Under the pieces are notes generated by a model that was not told the DNA's origin, did not search any database, and worked only from the letters and a program-made list of their open reading frames with translations. Source: Burkholderiaceae bacterium (GTDB taxonomy: Bacteria; Pseudomonadota; Gammaproteobacteria; Burkholderiales; Burkholderiaceae_E). From it: 5,567 nucleotides of DNA. The translations under genes and the position numbers were made by a program. This document shows positions 4,879 to 5,567 of the stretch, one piece after another; within the stretch, counting starts at the first letter, position 1, and each line of letters opens with the position of its first letter. The stretch covers positions 1-5,567 of the forward strand of contig JAHYJF010000234.1 of the NCBI GenBank assembly GCA_019428955.1. The letters run 5' to 3'.

Positions 4879-5567
4879 TCAGCGCCGCCCCCGCTCAGAC
4901 GCGCCGCCCGTATTGTGCTGCCGGCTGGCAATCGAGCGCGAACGCAGGATGGCGCGCCGCGCGAGCCAGCGAAACAGCGCGCTGCGGGGAGGTTCGTGGC
5001 CGCTGCGCAGGTACTCGATCGGCACCGGGTCGAACGCGTAGCTCATCTGGACCTCCCGAGTGCCCGTGCGCCCGGCGAACAGCAACTGGTCGCCCTTTTC
5101 AAGCAGCGTGTCCGGTTCTGGCAGCAGCACGGTCCTGGCCTCGCGCACCAGCAGCAGCGCCATCGCGGCCAGCGGCCTGGCGGGGTCCTCCGGATCGGTG
5201 AGCAAGTCGCTCAGCGCAAACGGCGGGTCGATCCGCGCCGAGAAAGCCCGGCGAATTCCGGCTCGCTTCGGGTCGCAATTGAACGTCCATAGTTCCGGAA
5301 CCAGCTCGCCTAAGATCGCCTGCAGAGCGGCGGTGGTCTGCGACGCGGCTTCCGCCCCCTTGCGGCGGATGCGCCGCAGGAAGCGATTGGTCAGCGGCGA
5401 GACGAGGATCTGCAGGCATTCATGGACCATCACGTCGGACTGCACGAACTTCATCTGCGCTCCCGCAGCGTCGATCAGCAGGCGGTCGGCGACGTTGTTC
5501 TGGCGGATCAGCACAAAGAGGCCCGGCTGGCGCCGGCGGGCCCGATTGGCGAGCGGGAGGTTGACCG
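4879..5567 (-). CDS. RCK/TrkA-type NAD-binding ion-channel protein, C-terminal part (partial)
   Basis: This is the last 228 codons of a larger gene whose 5' end lies beyond the right edge. The frame is open to the edge: upstream of the GTG at 5514 it reads NLPLANRARRRQPGLFVLIR, which looks like the continuing Rossmann fold of an RCK (TrkA-N) domain, so that GTG is an internal valine. After a linker with SPLTNRFLRRIRRKG comes a TrkA-C/RCK-C-like segment, with MALLLVREARTVLLPEPDTL followed by LEKGDQLLFAG, the typical Gly-Asp-x-hydrophobic close of that domain. The protein ends in a basic tail (LFRWLARRAILRSRSIASR). RCK domains bind NAD(H) or other nucleotides and gate potassium channels or transporters. 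Whether this one has its own pore segments or is a separate regulatory subunit cannot be seen. No clear terminator follows before the next gene. Confidence 0.85.
   Translation of the reverse strand, partial: VNLPLANRARRRQPGLFVLIRQNNVADRLLIDAAGAQMKFVQSDVMVHECLQILVSPLTNRFLRRIRRKGAEAASQTTAALQAILGELVPELWTFNCDPKRAGIRRAFSARIDPPFALSDLLTDPEDPARPLAAMALLLVREARTVLLPEPDTLLEKGDQLLFAGRTGTREVQMSYAFDPVPIEYLRSGHEPPRSALFRWLARRAILRSRSIASRQHNTGGASERGRR

Noticed and set aside
5512..5514. GTG at 5514 as the start of the RCK protein
   Set aside because: The frame continues upstream with Rossmann-like sequence to the window edge, so this codon is most likely an internal valine.

Overview
The window reads as chromosomal DNA from a GC-rich proteobacterium. 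The housekeeping genes run at roughly two-thirds GC. The gene families are a class I AroG/F/H-type DAHP synthase, ThiD, UppP, a split YeeE/YedE transporter, and a 17-kDa-antigen-like glycine-zipper protein. Together they fit a betaproteobacterium (for example Rhodocyclales-like) best, but that assignment is inference from protein flavour, not from a marker gene.

All seven supported genes lie on the minus strand, so transcription runs from right to left. In transcription order they are: the C-terminal part of an RCK/TrkA-type NAD-binding ion-channel protein, cut by the right edge (4879-5567); a secreted glycine-zipper protein with a Tyr/Arg-rich tail (4335-4787); a 12-bp hairpin terminator (4196-4223); DAHP synthase (3101-4162); the two halves of a YeeE/YedE sulfur-compound transporter, with overlapping stop and start codons (2542-3015 and 2132-2545); ThiD (1167-2057); UppP (289-1152); and a small addiction-module antitoxin (4-228), whose toxin would lie just beyond the left edge.

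Translational coupling is visible within the YeeE pair. ThiD and UppP are 14 nt apart and probably share a transcript. The other genes are separated by 60-172 nt gaps, some with stem-loops, and need not be one operon. Functionally this is a row of unrelated housekeeping jobs: aromatic amino acid entry, thiamine precursor phosphorylation, recycling of the cell-wall lipid carrier, sulfur-compound uptake and ion transport. A small toxin-antitoxin module of lower GC sits at the left end. There is no non-coding stretch above 300 bases. I found no tRNA, rRNA, CRISPR array, insertion sequence or prophage gene.

I do not see an undescribed multi-gene system. The points most worth a second look are the hairpin in the DAHP synthase leader, the unbroken nine-glycine zipper, the split transporter with a CPAP variant motif, and the antitoxin whose partner is out of view.
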